A stretch of DNA of 64,000 bases, from assembly GCF_023856365.1 (NCBI RefSeq), contig NC_064539.1, positions 26,191,493 through 26,255,492 on the forward strand, given 5' to 3'. Positions 1-16,935 of this stretch are shown here, piece by piece. The notes beneath the pieces are model-generated. The model saw nothing but the letters and a program-made list of their open reading frames with translations, had not been told where the DNA came from and did no database searches. Positions within the stretch are counted from its first letter, which is position 1. Every line of letters starts with the position of its first letter. The translations under genes were made by a program, and so were the position numbers. This DNA is from Brienomyrus brachyistius (taxonomy: Eukaryota; Chordata; Actinopteri; Osteoglossiformes; Mormyridae).

Positions 1-58
1 TTTGTTTATGTAGTTTCCATCCTATTAAGTCAATAATAAGTTTTCTCTCACTCTTTAG

Positions 59-5118
<5,060 letters not shown>

Positions 5119-5476
5119 CGCACTGTGCTTGTGACATTGCAAACCAGGCAGCGAGAACTGTAACATCCCCAGAGCCTCTTATGCTGATGTTTTGTACAAA
5201 TCCTCCCATTTCCTACCAACAAATCAACGATGTACAAAAAAATGCTATTAAAAATAACTTAAACACACAGGGGTAATGTTGCATAGCATTTTAAATTGTG
5301 CGAAAACTCCAGGCGGGAATTTATTCACCTCTAATTGGACCTATTTTGCCTTAACTGATGTGATTGAAGATCAATAAGAACAGTAATTAATGGCAGGCAG
5401 CCTTAGATTTAACTGAAGATTTTTTCAAGCCTTCATCAGGATAAAGAAATGTTAATAATGGGGTCATGGTAATGTT

Positions 5477-5482
5477 AATAAA
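5477..5482 (+). promoter_or_regulatory. candidate polyadenylation signal of dhx32
   Basis: AATAAA lies about 360 nt past the dhx32 stop codon. It is the first perfect hexamer I noticed downstream, so the 3' UTR probably ends shortly after. This is inference from position only. Confidence 0.35.
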
Positions 5483-8430
5483 CATTGTTAATGAGCCTAA
5501 ATAATTTACCTGCAAGCAATATTTTTATGCCAAGTTTTGTAAGAAGAAATATTAGACTTGAACCTGGTTCTGTTTGCCGTCATTGTGGGCAACACCGGAT
5601 TACTTGTGAACAATAATAATATATCTTGTGGAATATTTGGAGCTGGTCTATTTTATTTTATCAGACAGCAGAAGAACCAATTTATCAAATTAGACTGCAG
5701 TGATTAGAGTGATTGTCAGTGTTAATTCTCAGGGTTGGTTTTCTTCTAGCTGTGTTTTGTGGTTATTTCAGTTTAAACCTATTGTATTTGTTTCATTTTA
5801 AAATGATTTTTTTTTGTAAGTTCTTGCTCTATACAATGTTTTCACCATGCAATTTTGTAGTAAATTAACCTAAATTAAAAGTAAGACAATTATCTATTTC
5901 AAAGGTAGTTTATTTAGCCCTGGTTTGGTATGTTGGATCAGAAAAAAAGGTAAAAAAATGTGATGTTTTAGTTGAGTCCTTAGGCTGTAAATAGACAGAT
6001 AGTGTTAAATAAATACATTTATCAATGGCTACCTTAAACTCCTTAAATTTCCAAAATGCAGAGCACATTTCGGGCTTCTGCCTGCCATGTCTGCACACTC
6101 CTGTATTCTGACAGTCCTGTTTAATAGTTTGAAAACTGAAAATACCAAAAGTCCTGTTGAATAGTTATTCATATCACCAGCTAATTGCCAGTAGTTGTGT
6201 TTGAACGGGGAAATCTGCAAACCATGTTGCGGATCAGCCCTCGGTCATTCATTTGCACCAAATAACTATATTGACTTATAAGGCACAACAGCCTGCAGAT
6301 TGATATTCGACCCAAGATCATATAGTTTACAGAGAAATATGAACAGAGAATATAATGAACAATAATGCTTCTCTGAATGTCCTGCCTGGTATGCTGTGTG
6401 CGGACTCTGGTGCTAGTTCATCCAGAACTAGCCTGACTAGGGCAGAGCTATTAATGATCTGGGGGAAAATCCCTTTGACAGAAACCATAACTCTAGTGGT
6501 TTTGATCAGTGATAACTACACAAAAATAAGGGTGCAGATTTGGGTATGGACTGTAGGGACACGTCCTTATCAATATTGTAGGAGTACCGAATTGTCACAG
6601 CCAACATTTTTATCAATTTTCAAACTTTTGTCACAACAAGATTCCCAGAGTTGAAATAAAAGCAAACGTTTCCTTCTGCAGACCTTTGTTTTGCATCCCA
6701 ATAGTGTTTTATGTCCTCATGTCATGTGTTTTATGTCCTTTATGACTCGCTCAGTGGCATCTAACGTTCCCAGGGGGAATGAGGGATGGGGAATAATAAC
6801 ACTGAGATCCACCCTAATTTTCAGGTTCATGACGGACACTTGGGACGTCCTTCAGTGGTCAGTTTTTTTTGTGATGGCAGTCTGACAATAAATTACAGTA
6901 TATAGCTAATATGTTGTGATTTTCTTATGTAAAAGCCCCTAGGTGTTTTATCCCTTTTTCCAAAAATATCCCTTTGATATTTTTCTTATTGGGTATTTTT
7001 GTAATATATTTACTTGAAAATCCTATACTTTGGTAACATTTTTGGCAGATCTACTAATTTGATAGTGTTGGTGTAATGCTCAATTAATATTTTTGGGTAC
7101 TGTTCAGCATTTTGATGTGTGTGTTTGAGGGCACGAGGGGTAGGGGGCTGATTATGTTCCTACTAATGTAGAAATCAGGCCTACGGCCTTGAAAAATCTG
7201 ACCAGATTGTGAAATGCCCTTTGAAGGATTATAACTTGCTGGAGCTCTTTTCCTGTGATCACCACTCCCAGCCATCCAGGTCCGCGGGGAATCTCCCTTT
7301 CAGACTGCAGGCTGCTTATGCTTCCTTCTCCCCTGTGGCTAATCAGGCTGGTGTTTGGCCTCCCCGTGGGAGCTGCAGCCTCACACACAGCGTTCCGGCC
7401 TGCCCCCCACCCCGCCATCTTGGGGGAATCCCCTTGAATTGACAACAGCAGCGCTTTCTTTCCCTCCCTCCCGTGCCCTTTGTGTTATGCCCGTCGATAA
7501 AGCTCTGCCCTCCAGGGGTATGTTTTCTGGCATCTGGTTGCTCCTGTTTTGCTGGATGTCATGCAGCCTGTAGGATTCAGACTGTGCCTGACTGTGGATG
7601 CAGGTGCCGAGCAAAGCTTATAACCACTCAGAGACACGATTTATAGCAATTCATAAAAATTGTAATACTAACAGGTGAGTTAAACTACCAGCCACAATTT
7701 TTTACTGGGGGTTAGTGGGGTGCGATTGCACTCCCTGCTGGTCAGAAGAAAATGCAATTTGAACATATTAAGTTCAAAATAATAATAATTATAAAGCTAT
7801 CTTTGAAAATGTAGTTTGTGTTAGTCATTAAATGTGTAAAAATAATTAATTGTAAATCATTTGCTATTTTTGCAAATGTATTTATCGAGATGAATGACTG
7901 GTTGGAGTCTGCACGTCCTACCATGTAGGTGCTTAGATGTTCTCCTGGGTGCTGTTGAACTCCAGAGATGTTTGGTTTGTTGCAATCAGTGCCACTTAAC
8001 TGCCCACGGCCTGCCACCTCTGACAGACTCGCCCGCTGGATACCACTGTATTTGTTTTATTCCCAGGAATCATTTCATGATCTCATTTCTCCTCATCCAT
8101 CCATCACAGGATTAACATGTACTAGTAATTGCCAAACTGTTTACTTACAGATTGGATACATAACAGTGAGCAACTTTTCCACTCAAATAAAACCCTTCAT
8201 TTGCATGTGCTATTTGGCTAAAATATTCCTAGTAACAGAATGCAGTCTTGAGTCATTACTCTTTTTAACCTGAGATATATATTGAGATAATTCAGGGTTA
8301 AACATATAACAAGGCATTATGTAATAAGTCTGCTTTATGCAATAACTCACCAAAATGTAACAAATTTTCATTAGATAAATTTAGGTAAGCCTTGCGCCCA
8401 TAGCCTCCAGGATAGGCACTGGATCGCCCG
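5483..8430. other. intergenic stretch, no gene seen
   Basis: This is AT-rich unique-looking DNA between the dhx32 3' end and a decayed SINE. Around 6530-6600 and 7120-7200 there are pieces of a dispersed repeat (tagggacacgtcc, gggggctgatta) also found near 58.1 kb. A GC-richer patch at 7260-7560 has open frames on both strands but no splice pattern or recognisable product. Confidence 0.4.
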
Positions 8431-8431
8431 T

Positions 8432-8815
8432 GATCATGAATAGGCGGGAGGCACAGTGGTGCAGTGGTTAGCACTATTGCATCACACCTCTAGGACCAGC
8501 ATCCCACTCTCTAGCATGGCTTCATGTGTGAAGTTTCAATGTTCTCCCATTATCATCACGGGGTTTCTTCCAGGTACTCTGGTTTCCTCCCACAGTTCAA
8601 ATGCATGCTGAGGTTAATTGGAGTTGCCAAATAGCCCATCGGTATGCATGAAGATATGACAAAAAGGTTAAATGACATACCATCCATTATCCATTATCCA
8701 AACCTCTAGCGGTGAGCAGATGTGCCTTGCGATGGGCTGGCACTTCTCCCTGCCTTGTTCCCGTACGCTTCTGACCTCCTGCGACTCTGGAGAAGTGCTT
8801 ACGGAAAATGAATAG
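8432..8815 (+). repeat. old, diverged copy of the tRNA-derived SINE
   Basis: The head (GGCACAGTGGTGCAGTGGTT), the core and the 3' part (TGCGATGGGCTGG) are recognisable, but many substitutions and a small insertion near 8650-8690 separate it from the 3717-4083 copy, indicating an old insertion. Confidence 0.75.
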
Positions 8816-10540
8816 AAATGTAGGTAAATTTTCAGAGTGACTTTCCCAGAAGTTTTGATGGGAAGTAGTTTGTTGTCTCATAGTTACTTAAGATCATTCA
8901 TTTAGTAATGAGTGATTTTCAAAGCCTTTGCAACTGAAGTAGTTTGTAACCTCATCATAAATGAGTGATCAAACCCACCCATTATTTTCCATGTCCTACT
9001 TTATTTGTAATTTTACCTGCTATTCTCTCACAGAGACACGGAAGTAACTGGAAATGGATCACAAAAACACACTGCTTCTCTTCATTGGGCAATGTAATAT
9101 TAATGATGACGATGATGATGATGTTATATTAATGCTGCAATATAAAAGCACATTGTAGGCTATACATTTGTTACATTTTGTCGAGTTATTACATAATGCG
9201 GTGTTATTACATAATGCTTTGTAGTCCCCCATGGTGCATTTTGCTGGCCCCCATCTCCTGCCCACTGGGAAAATGCCTGGAATGCCAGATGGCCAGCTCA
9301 GCCCTATTCAAGGTCACAGGTGTTACTAACACAGGATTACTTAGCAAATCATGACCACAATATGCAGCATTACCTTACAAATTCTTATAGTCAGAGGGCA
9401 GAGCAAGAAACTACCACAATTTCAATACCATTCCTGTCTTAATGCCTTGTACTGACATATCACCTTTTTGTCATATCAGCCTTGTTCATAGTATTATTCT
9501 AGAATCCTTTTTGTCATTTATTGTTGATATAAAAATAAAATGTCTCTACAAAAGTAGTAAATCTGCTTTGCTTCCAGCTGGTTATTTATTTTTCTTCCTT
9601 TGTTAATCCCATATGACCATCTTTCCACTAGTCTTTAATTTACTAAACAACTTATTCCATTATCCAGAACTGGAATGCAGTCGTACTTATTGACATAAAA
9701 ACATGACAAAAGAAGCAAATAAATCACTACTGAACACTTATTACTCAGAAATTCTAATCGGCTGTTTGTTCGCACAATGTCTGCTTTGAAATGGTCCTAT
9801 CTTTAGTATTGTTAATTTTATGAAATTTAAGGATATGGAACAACATGCACATAACCTCCTACTTACCTGTTCAGAGTGTTACACACACGGGTCGGGTGCA
9901 GACACCAGCATGTTCACCACATTTTCACTACATGCAGTTTCACATGCTTGCACATGGGAACGATTATAAATTTCATGTCCGTTCAGGGAAATAACTGCAC
10001 TTCCAAATGTGATCATATAAATTTTGAGTTGCCCTCCTCTGCTGTGAGCAGTACTCAGAGGCATTACTGATGCTGAGCTTGTCTTTGTTTACATCATTCT
10101 GTTTTTCATTCAGAAAGCACTTCATCTCATACTTAATCGGTGAAAAGCATACATCTGTTAGGTTGCATAATTATTTGAAAAAAAGTGAAAGTAAAAATTA
10201 AGTAAAAACACTTCAATTCAATATTGATATAATTCAACACTTTAGCCCAATAGCGATGATGAACTGCATTGCTCCAAAGAGGGCATGATGAACTCTCCCC
10301 TATTTCCTGCATTAATTAAGGGAGGGAGTATAATGAAATATGGCTGTCAGTACAAATACATAGAAAGACATAATCTAGTTTCATATGCAGTTTTACAGCA
10401 TATCAGGACAATGTGGATTGGGTGCTCTTGTAAGTTACATTCTTAGTACACATACTGTATATGGTAATTAAATGAGAAGTTACAAATGTGCTGATGGATT
10501 GTAGATATAGATGGCATCGATGCTGAAGTGCACTCACATC
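8816..10540. other. intergenic stretch, nothing recognised
   Basis: AT-rich sequence with scattered short open frames and a short GATGAT run near 9105. I see no gene, RNA or clear transposon terminus here. Confidence 0.4.
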
Positions 10541-13066
10541 ATTTATGATAAAGTATGTGAACCCTTTGGAACTACCTGGTTTGTTATTTCAAAAATCTCC
10601 AGCAAGTCCAAAGTGGAAAACATGGCGGATGGCACAATGACCGTGACCTCTGTAAGTGATACTTATAGATAGCTTTGTGTAACAACCCAGCTATTTATTT
10701 ATTGTGAAATTTTACTTGAACTAGAAATGAAATGGTATGAAAATTAAAGTCACCAAAATTATCATGGTTATCAGTATCATCACGATAGTGTTAAAGTGTG
10801 CTGAAAATATTGAAACAGTACTGATACACAAATGAAATATTTTCTCCAAGTTTTATGTTGATATCCATAAATACAAATTGCAGCGCTATATACTTTATGT
10901 TTGCAAGGACATTCAAATAATCACATAGTCAATGCCTTATGTAAACATGAAAACAATACCAAATGTGCATTAACATTAAAAACCTTGGGAGTGCTGTAAC
11001 TGCCTTACACCCTCTTTCCACTGACACAAAACCCGAGCTGCATGCTGTACATCCACATCTGGGAGATCATTGCTGACTTGGCTGATGCTGAGTTTGGGGG
11101 CGGAAACCAAGGGTGACCCTGGCCCTCTTATGATTGGTCATGTTCAGCACGATTACACTCACACGGACCTCTAAGTCCCTTGAATGACAGCTTCACTTAG
11201 CTGAACAACATTTATTCAATATTGTGACCTGGATGAAGATACAATCATATCTTATTAGCAATTAATGCAGAAAACCTGCAGTGGAACCTTGGTTCTCGAA
11301 AGTCTCACATCTCGTACAATTCGGTTCTTAATCATATTGTTTCATGTCTCTGTTGTCAAACATATTTTAGGTTCTCGATCAGCCAACCCTTTTGTGCTAA
11401 AACGTGCCTCAGAAAGCATGCATCTATTTATGCATAAACAAAGGATAGAATGCTTGTATATGAGTCAGTCTACCGCGAATGCTCATGCAGTGAACATCTC
11501 CACCAAATTGTGCTATGAATATTCTTGTGTTATTTTGCTTTTGTTGCCATTTCATTTTTAAATGAGCCACCAGGGGTCCTAAGAAGGGTTAGTGATAGCA
11601 GTAAACCAAAAAGTAAAATAGGTAAATTTTCATTTATTTAATATATTTATGGGTTTTAAAGTTTTTATTTATGGGTTTTAGCTGTTAGGTATGTATTTAT
11701 ACAGGTGCAAATAGGCAAACATTTTGGCATGTAGTACAGATTAATCCAACTTACATTTCTTATTATGGGAAAAATTGCTGGGTCATATGGGCACTGATGC
11801 TGACACCTATGTATAAGGAGTGTTGAGGGTGTTTATTGCATCCAAGATGATTGTGTCTATGCACAGTTTCTAGTCTGGACATGTATTGTTGTTATGGTAA
11901 ATCTAGGTATAATGTCTTATGTCAGTTTGCTGATGAAAGCGAAAGCAGATTCCATAAACGTGTCGATGTCATAATTCAGGCTATAGTCTCTGGTTGATTT
12001 ACCTTGATGTTTGCGGTCACTATCCTGCCGCATCACCCAGCTCCTACTGCACTTCAGCTGGCAGACAGCCACCCTGAAATTATCCTCTAAGACACCTAGA
12101 TAATGTTGGGAATGAATTTTCCCCTTGGTGATGGCAAGCTGTTCAGGCCCTGGGGCAGCAAAGCAGCCCAAAATCATGAAGATTCCTCCACTGCACCACA
12201 CCACTGGGATAATTTCATGCTGGTGCCCTTTTTTACGTCATGTATGTTCTTCTCAAACGATTCAACCTTACTTTCAAAACATTCTCCCAGTGGCAGTATG
12301 GAGTGTGAAGGTGGTCTTCGGCTTACTCCATGTACAGCAATGTTCTTTTTTGGACAGCTGCCGCTCCCGCTGTGGAGTCCTGCCATGGTCACCATACCTG
12401 TACAGTGTTTTGCATATGACAGATTCATGAAGAGAGAATCTAACCAGTGGCAATGATTCCTTCAAGCCTTTAGCTAATCTAGGATTATTATTATTTTTTT
12501 ACCTCATTCGGCATTCTACGTTTTGCCTTTGGAGTCATCTTGGCTGAGTAGCCTCAGCCACTAACCTCTCCCCGTTTATAGACAATTTCTCTAACTGTGG
12601 ACTGATCTAAACTCTTTCAGATGACTTTGTAGCCGTTTCTAGCAGTTCTTGATCATACAGTAGGTGTCTTCTGAAATCTTTTTTTTTATGAGGCATGGTT
12701 AACATCAGCACATGCTTCTCATGAATAACGAACTCAAAACGTTTGAGTTTTTTTAAATAATTCAGGGAAGCTGTATCCCACACATCCAGTCTCCAGGTTT
12801 GGTAACGTCTGACTCCTTTTGGCTTTTGCAGAATTCATTAGCCTAAGGATTAACATACTTCTTCCAGCATACACTGTGAATGCTTGAATGATATGTTCAG
12901 TACGAGACAGAACAATTCAGTTATTTGTATGTTATCAGTTACAACATATTCCATTTGTGCATGATTGTGACTAAGATGGAGATCTGGTCACATTTTATGA
13001 CCAATTAATGGAGAAAATTAGGTAATTTTAAAGAGTTCACATACTTTTTCTAGCGACTGTATATAG
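10541..13066 (-). mobile_element. decayed Tc1/mariner element
   Basis: Matching ends face inward: AAAGTATGTGAACCCTTTGG near 10541 and the complement of GTTCACATACTTTTTCTAGC ending near 13066. Minus-strand reading from about 12690 gives transposase N-terminal pieces (RRHLLYDQELL). From 12204 to 11917 it gives LGCFAAPGPEQLAI and SRSWVMRQDSDRKH, corresponding to the Tc1 catalytic segment. Stops and shifts break the frame, and unrelated sequence lies at about 10980-11850. The copy is inactive. Confidence 0.75.
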
Positions 13067-13743
13067 ATAACTAGCACACTATGTTAATGCTGTGAATTCA
13101 TACCCAAATATTTATATACCATTACGGTTTTACAATTAATAAATTCCCCAGCATTTTACAATAATTTACTTTCATTTATGATGCTGTATTAGTTCTCTCT
13201 TTCCTCTCCCTCATGCTCCTTCTCTTTTGTTTACCAGTACTTTATAACATTTTTGCCTGGCATCTTCACACACCCTGATTAAATCAGAAGGTTTATTCAT
13301 CACCATGTTGAGTGGCTCCATATCTGGAACTGGACCTTCACTCCGCTTTAATGCTTTATTGATCTCTGCATTCTATATATGTTCTGTATATATTTTCTTT
13401 AGCTTAATGTATGAAACCCGGCTACTGACCTTGACAAAGACCAAAGACAAAAAACACCCAAAGTGAGTAGTAAAATACTTTATAGAGTAGTACATGTTTT
13501 CGGAAATATAGCATTCATGATCTGTGGAATTCTCTATTATATACAGTTATTGTTCAATATTTATTAATGATCACAATATTAGTTTATCGGTATCTCTTGG
13601 CATGTTTGCATTAAAGTCGGGAATTTCTTAATTAGTTGAAAAGTTAAGCAAGGATATTAGTAACCAATTTCTGATAAATCTTTCAAAAATTATAAAAGCT
13701 GGTGTTCAGACCATCATGTATCCATGATGAAGATGAACAACCC
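13067..13743. other. region downstream of insyn2b, nothing recognised
   Basis: AT-rich sequence past the probable polyadenylation signal of insyn2b. No gene or repeat recognised. Confidence 0.4.
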
Positions 13744-13749
13744 TTTATT
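13744..13749 (-). promoter_or_regulatory. candidate polyadenylation signal of insyn2b
   Basis: The + strand TTTATT reads AATAAA on the minus strand, about 100 nt past the insyn2b stop codon. It is well placed for a short 3' UTR; a longer UTR is not excluded. Confidence 0.4.
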
Positions 13750-13845
13750 ACTCTTTTTACTTTGGCCGTCTGATTTAAGAGTCACATCTGCTGGTCTGCT
13801 CATTTGTCAGCCTTTTCTCATATCTTCATAAACATCCAGCAGAGC

Positions 13846-14050
13846 TCACAGGAACCAGAAGCATCTTCTCCTCCCCTTTTTGGCAACATGGGAGGGTCGG
13901 GTGGCATTTGGGGTTTGGATGAACGAGGAGGTTTCCTCAGCATGAGAGGCAGACCCCAGGGATGGGGCTGTCGGAGAGGAGGTGGGAGGCTCCATTATCC
14001 TCCAGGCACGAGTGAACTGGCCCTCCTGGAGCCTGAAGTCATGCTCGACG
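13846..14050 (-). CDS. insyn2b: insyn2b terminal coding exon
   Basis: Acceptor cactcccctcag is followed by a C completing Ser, then [20 protein letters not shown] and a tail ending [11 protein letters not shown] before TGA at 13846-13848. VE-x-DF-x-x-QEG is the conserved family join. The polypyrimidine side of the acceptor is a tandem repeat that extends about 250 nt upstream. The middle of the tail ([13 protein letters not shown]) is weakly conserved. Confidence 0.92.
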
Positions 14051-16882
14051 CTGAGGGGAGTGACGAGAGTGAAAAAAGGAGGGAAAACAGGGGAGAAGAG
14101 AGATAAGGAAGAGGAGAGAGAGGAGAGCGAGAAAAGGAGGGAATAACAGGAGAGATGAGAGATAAGTAAGAGGGGAGAGAGGAGAGAGAGAAAAGGAGGG
14201 AATACCAGGAGAGATGAGAGATAAGGAAGAGGGGAGAGAGGAGAGAGAAAAAAGGAGGGAATACCGGGGAAGGGGAAGAGAGGAGAGAGAGAAAAGGAGT
14301 CAGTAGTAGCGTTAGGAAATGGCATGGCATTACTTCTCTGTCCTAATGCTATCATTCTCCTGGAGCTTTCTTTGGATGGCATGAAACTTAGATCTTTTAC
14401 TTCCAGGACTAAAATAAAGTTCACGTAAATAAAATGTTCTTCATGATAGACGTTGTTAGCAGTAAAACTATCAGAGCTTTTTAATGAGTTTCATATCTTA
14501 AAGGTATTGGTGCATTGGAGGTGTATATTTCATCACAGTGCTGATGCAAACATACCCCTGGTTTCCTACTGGGCTTTCAGAGAGAAATAGCAGAGATTTT
14601 AAAATCCTTTTAATTCACTAGAACCCATGCCCATGCAGGAAGCATACTCATGTACACTCTCCGTCAGGTTTTAAATATTTATATTACAGTAGAATGCTGT
14701 CAGAGAAACAACAATGTATTCCTCGGCCAGCCCCCCCATCTAATCCTTACTCCTCCAACATCCCCATCCTATACAATTTCTAGAATTACTGGATGGATCA
14801 ACTGGAAATGTTAAAACCAATAAATGTGTTTTGGTTATTGGCCGCAAGAAAAAGTGCCTGTAAATAATAATAATAATAATCATAATAATTATTATTATTA
14901 TTATTGCTTTTATTGTTGTTTTTATTGTTATTATTATTATAAGTTCCAGCTATATAGCACCTTTTACAATCCCATGGTCGGTTTACACAGAAACAGAAGA
15001 GAAATTTTAAGGAAGAGAAAGAAGAAGATTAACAAAGTGACTGAGGAAGGGAGTTCCAGAGTGGAAAGTCTGGTGGGTGGACCGGCAAGGATTATTATTA
15101 GTGGATCTGAGAGAGCGAGAGGGTGAGTAGGGAGTTAAGAGGTCACTGAGGTAGTACAGAGTGAGGTTATGTAGTGTTTTATAAGTGAGAAGCAATATTT
15201 TAAATTTGATACGAGACTGAACTGGTAACCAGTGCAGCTGAGAGAGAATGGGTGAGATGTGAGTGGATCGTTTACAGTAGGTACTTGGAAATTGTTCACC
15301 AAGGTGTCTTGATTAGCTTCATAACCTATTTTAATGGAAAGACATTAAAAAACCATAAAAATGATACCTCATTTGTCAAGATAGCTTTAATGGAACCAGA
15401 GATATTGAAGATTTAATATGCCTGAAATCGGCCTTTTGTTCTAATGTAATTACAATTAGAACTATAGAAAAAAACTGTGACTACTTAGAACAACTTCGCT
15501 CTGCATAAGCGGAGGGACGCCTGCACCTCGTTCAGTAAATGTAAGAAATTGTAAATAGGGTATGGTGCACTTAAACAACCATAACTTTGCCAATATCTAA
15601 CCAATCTTAGTGATTTGTTTTGCAACATGTTGTTGAATGTTGAAATGAAAATTTACTTGGGGGTATCTGCATTAACTGGCATGATGTCCAACCAATCAGG
15701 AGCCAGATCGGTGGTCACGTGATATTGATCCATCCTCCGCACAGCAATCGGAGTGGTTATAAAATCCCTTCAATCTTCAATCATCCTGAAGTGGGCACAC
15801 GATTGTACAGTGTGGGCATGCATCAATCGTCATCATAGTTGGCAATTTTCACATTTAGGGTGCAATAAATATGCCTGTGCGCAAATAATCGATGCCCCAC
15901 GATTCTTTCGATTTTTATTTAGTGCGTGAAAGTTACCTTGTTTTCAAATTGTTGTTGCTCCGCAAATACTGAACCGATTTTCATCCGGTAAAAAATAAGA
16001 AAATCAAGGATAAATAAATTATTCAAAACGGCGGATATCTCATAAGTTGAATGCAGAGCTAGCCGCGAAAGCCGCATTTTCACACCCAACCCCTAGCCGC
16101 CCCTGAAAAAATGATGACGTCATCACACGGAAGAGTAGAGTGAGCGACCAATGCAGGATATCCAATTACCTATTTACAGGCAAAGAACTGCCAGCCCAGT
16201 TTTGCAGCGGCTCCACTACGAGATACAAATGAACCTGGCATCTCATTTATAAAGAGTGTTTCTAAATTCTTGCGAGGGAGGAAATGTTCATACAACAACT
16301 GGCGCTTGATATGAAAGGTAAAAGTGAGATTTACAAAACCGTGATACACATCGTAGACGTTTTTGATCCCACATATCCTAGAACCTGTACACACTTAAAA
16401 GGGAACAGGCATTTTCAGTAGACACACTCACTTTGTGTTCTGAGAACAAAACACACAGACAATGAGTGAAGTTGTCAAGTGTTTTTTGGTATGAATGTGG
16501 CCATAATCATTCAATAAGAAACAGTGCCTTGTAGTGAACATGTAAAAAACATCATGCATTGTCATATAATTGAGATAAGAAAAATGCTTGATAGTCTTAT
16601 ATGAACCTTGCTGTTCTTTCATATGTGTGTGAAGTACCTGTTGCCTGACTTTGTATGTGTACTTGCTTTGACAGCACATCAGTCGTAAGCTTCCACGGGA
16701 TTCAACATGGAAGTGGATTTGAAATGTTCAAACGGCTTTCAGATCCCAGAAAACTCCACTTAACTGCCCTTTAAGTGTCTGTTGTGGTTTGGAGTATTGA
16801 GTGTGTTTTGATGTAGCAGAAGAAATTAAGATGTTGGAGACCCAAAAAATGGAGGAAGAAGTCAGGTTAGTCATAGACACTA

Positions 16883-16935
<53 letters not shown>

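Noticed and set aside
13804..14106. A + strand 100-codon frame with Gly/Arg-rich text
   Set aside because: It is the antisense of the last insyn2b exon and the purine minisatellite.
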